Positions 43,355-44,879 of a stretch of 44,879 nucleotides of DNA are shown here, piece by piece. Both the position numbers and the translations under genes were made by a program. The first letter of the stretch is position 1, and each line of letters opens with the position of its first letter. The stretch lies in the NCBI GenBank assembly GCA_002314715.1, contig DCGY01000077.1:1-44879 (forward strand), in the 5' to 3' direction. The stretch is from Lachnospiraceae bacterium UBA1766. GTDB lineage: Bacteria; Bacillota; Clostridia; Lachnospirales; Lachnospiraceae. The notes beneath the pieces are model-generated. The model ran no database searches. It was given only the letters and a program-made list of their open reading frames with translations, and was not told the origin of the DNA.

Positions 43355-43477
43355 TTACTTTACTGTTTTTTTTACTGTTTTAGGCTGATAGGTGGAAAAC
43401 TCAGATGCTACTCCATTAGCTCTTGTTGCTGATGCATCAGCAATTTTTTTGATTAAAATAAGTACCTGCTTTTTCAT
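43355..43477 (-). CDS. AgrD-like autoinducer precursor lacking cysteine (40 aa)
   Basis: A 40-residue peptide beginning MKKQVLILIKKIADASATRA, an amphipathic leader as in AgrD. It then has the core region around S25 (S-E-F-S-T), followed by YQPK and a basic tail. In Listeria AgrD the ring cysteine lies five residues before the YEPK stretch, and S25 falls at the same place before YQPK. No cysteine exists in the peptide, so a lactone instead of a thiolactone ring is predicted. The start lies 1 base after the agrB stop (TAACATG), which couples the two. The ribosome site is weak. AgrD identity is inferred from position, length and motif. Confidence 0.75.
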   Translation of the reverse strand: MKKQVLILIKKIADASATRANGVASEFSTYQPKTVKKTVK

Positions 43478-43478
43478 G

Positions 43479-44003
43479 TTAGTTTCTTTTCTCAATGAGT
43501 ATAAATAGATTTACGGTAATAAAAGCAATGATTACGCAATGAAAGGATTTCTTCAAATGCGTGATGAACAAAATACCTGAAATAAACAAAATGCAGAATC
43601 CAATTACAGTTGACAGTAAGTGAAATAGTTCGATTTTGTCATCACTTAAGGGATGTCTATCATTTACAATTGGGGCAAAAAATAAAGCTGGTGAAATTAA
43701 GAAACCTATAAGCAACAGAATTATTTCATAACCTGGGAAAGATGTTTGAATCAGCAATAATGCCAATGTGCAACTGGTAAGGAAAATAACCAAACAGGAT
43801 GCATATGTTTGGGCATGTAATCCTCCGGTAAGGTACCTTAACCCGATAAAGACTATTAGGAATAAGATTATTTCGAAAAAACCGGAAAATAGATATCCAA
43901 TAGCTAAGGCTAGAAAAAGATCTATAAAGTTTGCTATAGTGATTTCTATTCCGTAACAGTAATACTCTTTTTCGAAAGGTTGGATAAGCTGTTCTTGTAT
44001 CAA
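43479..44003 (-). CDS. AgrB-like peptide-processing membrane protease
   Basis: A membrane cysteine protease that cleaves and cyclises the AgrD precursor and helps export it. The frame from TTG 44003 gives 174 residues with about six membrane helices. The catalytic pair is H63 and C70 in RYLTGGLHAQTYASC, seven residues apart as in Staphylococcus AgrB. No ribosome site lies before the TTG. A strong GGAGG and ATG at 44035 open the short frame MIHKISSSFNG, which ends by overlapping TTG. The sum of the two frames looks like a normal AgrB N-terminus, so a one-base frameshift or translational coupling is likely. Confidence 0.82.
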   Translation of the reverse strand: MIQEQLIQPFEKEYYCYGIEITIANFIDLFLALAIGYLFSGFFEIILFLIVFIGLRYLTGGLHAQTYASCLVIFLTSCTLALLLIQTSFPGYEIILLLIGFLISPALFFAPIVNDRHPLSDDKIELFHLLSTVIGFCILFISGILFITHLKKSFHCVIIAFITVNLFILIEKRN

Positions 44004-44035
44004 CCATTGAATGAAGAAGAAATTTTATGAATCAT
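44000..44035 (-). CDS. Short leader ORF overlapping the agrB start
   Basis: ATG 44035 follows GGAGG with 5-base spacing, the best ribosome site in the region. It encodes MIHKISSSFNG and stops at TGA, which overlaps the TTG of agrB by two bases. It could be the true agrB N-terminus after a frameshift, or a leader that couples translation. Confidence 0.5.
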   Translation of the reverse strand: MIHKISSSFNG

Positions 44036-44056
44036 TATTACCTCCGTTCACTCTTG

Positions 44057-44085
44057 ATTATATATTTGGTAGAAGTATAAATAAA
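44057..44085 (-). promoter_or_regulatory. Promoter of the agrBD operon
   Basis: On the minus strand TATAAT (44062-44057) is preceded, at 17 bases, by the weak -35 TTTATT (44085-44080). A weak -35 fits an activated promoter. Confidence 0.6.
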
Positions 44086-44099
44086 TGGATATTGCGTAG

Positions 44100-44126
44100 T
44101 TGGTATGCATGTAAGCATATTTGGTA
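44100..44126 (-). promoter_or_regulatory. Direct repeats, candidate LytTR operator of agrBD
   Basis: On the minus strand TACCAAAT and TACCAACT start at 44126 and 44105, exactly 21 bases apart. The proximal one starts 20 bases upstream of the -35, the same geometry as in the agrA-like promoter. A third TACCAA lies within the promoter spacer (44071-44066). Confidence 0.72.
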
Positions 44127-44128
44127 TA

Positions 44129-44269
44129 ATGTTGCAGGAAGGAACAGTTAGAAATCTTGATTTACAGGAAATAAGTATACGGTCACTGTTGAATGAGGGG
44201 AAGATTGCGACTAATTTTGAGCGATTTTTCTGTGATGTTGTGGAAATGATGTTTTATTACAAGAAGTGA
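44129..44269 (+). CDS. Possible small ORF or gene remnant (46 aa)
   Basis: An open frame from ATG 44129 with the product MLQEGTVRNLDLQEISIRSL and so on, ending FERFFCDVVEMMFYYKK. Composition is protein-like, but no ribosome site is visible before the ATG, and it begins in the agrBD control region. It may be the leftover end of a lost gene. No family is recognised. Confidence 0.3.
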   Translation: MLQEGTVRNLDLQEISIRSLLNEGKIATNFERFFCDVVEMMFYYKK

Positions 44270-44277
44270 AATGTGAA

Positions 44278-44370
44278 ATATCAAGAATCTCGTTCTTTGA
44301 TTGTATAAAATATCGAGAACTATGATATAAACAGGCGGAAATATATCAAAAAAATAGAGATTCTCGATAT
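44278..44370. promoter_or_regulatory. Three ATATCRAGAA sites upstream of the XRE gene
   Basis: ATATCAAGAATCT (44278, plus), ATATCGAGAACTA (44310, plus) and ATATCGAGAATCT (44370-44358, minus) are near-identical. The second lies in the spacer between the -35 and -10 of the promoter at 44297. They are candidate operators for autoregulation by the XRE protein. Confidence 0.6.
44297..44326 (+). promoter_or_regulatory. Promoter of the XRE regulator
   Basis: TTGATT and TATGAT with an 18-base spacer, overlapped by one of the repeated sites. Confidence 0.5.
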
Positions 44371-44434
44371 AGTGTTGAAGCCTATATTGAATTTTTTTAT
44401 GATTATCAAAATCACTATGGGTGAGGTGATAATC

Positions 44435-44707
44435 ATGAGTTTAGGGAATCGAATTCGAGAGGCTAGAGCAAGCGCAAGAATAACACAGAAGAAAATGGCA
44501 GATATGATAGGGGTTCAGCAGCCTACTATGTCAGGGTACGAAAGCAAAAATCATATGCCAACAGAAGATATATTGGTTAAAATAGCGGATATAACAAATG
44601 TATCGATGGATTATTTGTTTGAAAGAACAAACAACCCAAATCCATATATAGAATTGGATGATTGTTTTTACGGGAATTATACATATCGTAATATCTTGGA
44701 AAAATGA
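44435..44707 (+). CDS. XRE-family HTH regulator
   Basis: A 90-residue DNA-binding protein. The helix-turn-helix spans ~5-60: LGNRIREARASARITQKKMA, then GVQQPTMSGYESKNHMPTED, then VKIADITNVSMDYLFERTN. A short C-terminal tail has no second domain. The ATG at 44435 follows a perfect GAGGTGAT site; the longer frame from 44372 runs into the operator region. It resembles regulators of mobile elements or toxin-antitoxin genes, but no partner is evident in the window apart from the micro-ORF overlapping its stop. Confidence 0.85.
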   Translation: MSLGNRIREARASARITQKKMADMIGVQQPTMSGYESKNHMPTEDILVKIADITNVSMDYLFERTNNPNPYIELDDCFYGNYTYRNILEK

Positions 44708-44820
44708 ATGCATTTCCTAAAGATGCGAGGCGGTTATTAGTTATTTCGTTAATGCTTTTGGATAGTGAAAAGAATCATATTGCAGAAATAAATAAAGAAC
44801 TGAATAAAATGAAAAAATAG
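44704..44820 (+). CDS. Micro-ORF (38 aa) coupled to the XRE gene
   Basis: ATG 44704 overlaps the XRE stop as ATGA, so translation should be coupled. The product is 38 residues: MNAFPKDARRLLVISLMLLD, then a helical tail with INKELNKMKK. A strong terminator lies directly after its stop, at the end of the same transcript. No family is recognised. It could be a small effector or a coiled-coil partner of the regulator. Confidence 0.55.
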   Translation: MNAFPKDARRLLVISLMLLDSEKNHIAEINKELNKMKK

Positions 44821-44821
44821 T

Positions 44822-44860
44822 AAAAAAGCAATGAGCCGAAAAATTCTCATTGCTTTTTTT
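44822..44860 (+). terminator. Terminator after the XRE operon
   Basis: AAAAAAGCAATGAG and CTCATTGCTTTTTT form a perfect 14-bp stem with a 10-base loop and a T-run. Confidence 0.9.
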
Positions 44861-44879
44861 GTTATTCATGAAGCGGATG

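Overview
The window reads as a chromosomal segment of a low-to-mid GC, Gram-positive, spore-forming and motile clostridium, most likely a member of the Lachnospiraceae. The reasons are: flagellin with FliS, a BofA-like sporulation protein, a Tad pilus locus of the Firmicutes type (DUF5702, Flp1-like pilin, FHA protein), a GlgB preceded by a degenerate AAA+ protein, a proline T-box upstream of a short-form ProS, NiaR, MecA, and SD sequences of the AGGAGG type. The genus cannot be fixed from the sequence alone. No rRNA, tRNA, CRISPR array or intact insertion sequence was found.

Layout. 1-3112: acidic-repeat protein with a decayed AAA+ fold, coupled to glycogen branching enzyme. 3245-7737: a flagellar island (large FliK-like protein, flagellin, FliS). 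7687-8302: a small DUF2508-like gene divergent from bofA. 8510-17063: one continuous tad operon (TadZ-like, CpaF, a fused TadB-TadC, Flp pilin, DUF5702, a TadE-like protein with two cysteine modules, prepilin peptidase, a second TadE-like protein, an FHA protein). 17143-26339: a lipoprotein, a CE2/SGNH esterase, a two-component system, an ACT protein, an rRNA methyltransferase with a pseudouridine synthase, an AI-2E family permease and a CapA-like lipoprotein. 26354-33980: two convergent pairs and a translationally coupled operon (AIR synthase-like, Lrp-like, aminotransferase, TrmL), then NiaR, a PilZ protein, MecA and an RluD-like synthase. 34049-40701: Pro T-box and ProS with an array of GAA-loop hairpins between them, an exonuclease, a D,D-carboxypeptidase, a phosphodiester glycosidase and an unknown membrane protein. 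40745-44103: an agr-like quorum-sensing locus. 44129-44879: an XRE regulator with a coupled micro-ORF.

The most distinctive part is the agr-like locus. A LytTR response regulator and a GHKL kinase (plus strand) face an agrB-agrD pair (minus strand). The agrD product, at 43355-43477, is a 40-residue peptide. It carries serine at the position where the ring cysteine of the thiolactone autoinducers normally lies, so a lactone signal is predicted. Both the agrAC-like and agrBD promoters carry TACCA direct repeats spaced exactly 21 bp, with the proximal copy starting 20 bp upstream of the -35 in each case. That is the geometry expected of a LytTR operator. Between the two operons lies a decayed second copy of the agrB-agrD 3' end including its terminator, and the intact-looking agrB appears to have a one-base frameshift or a coupled leader at its start.

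Other points of interest are the TadB-TadC fusion, a TadZ-like protein without P-loop lysines, the CHCC modules on a TadE-like protein, the structured repeat array in the proS leader, and a terminator whose loop holds the stop codons of both convergent genes.
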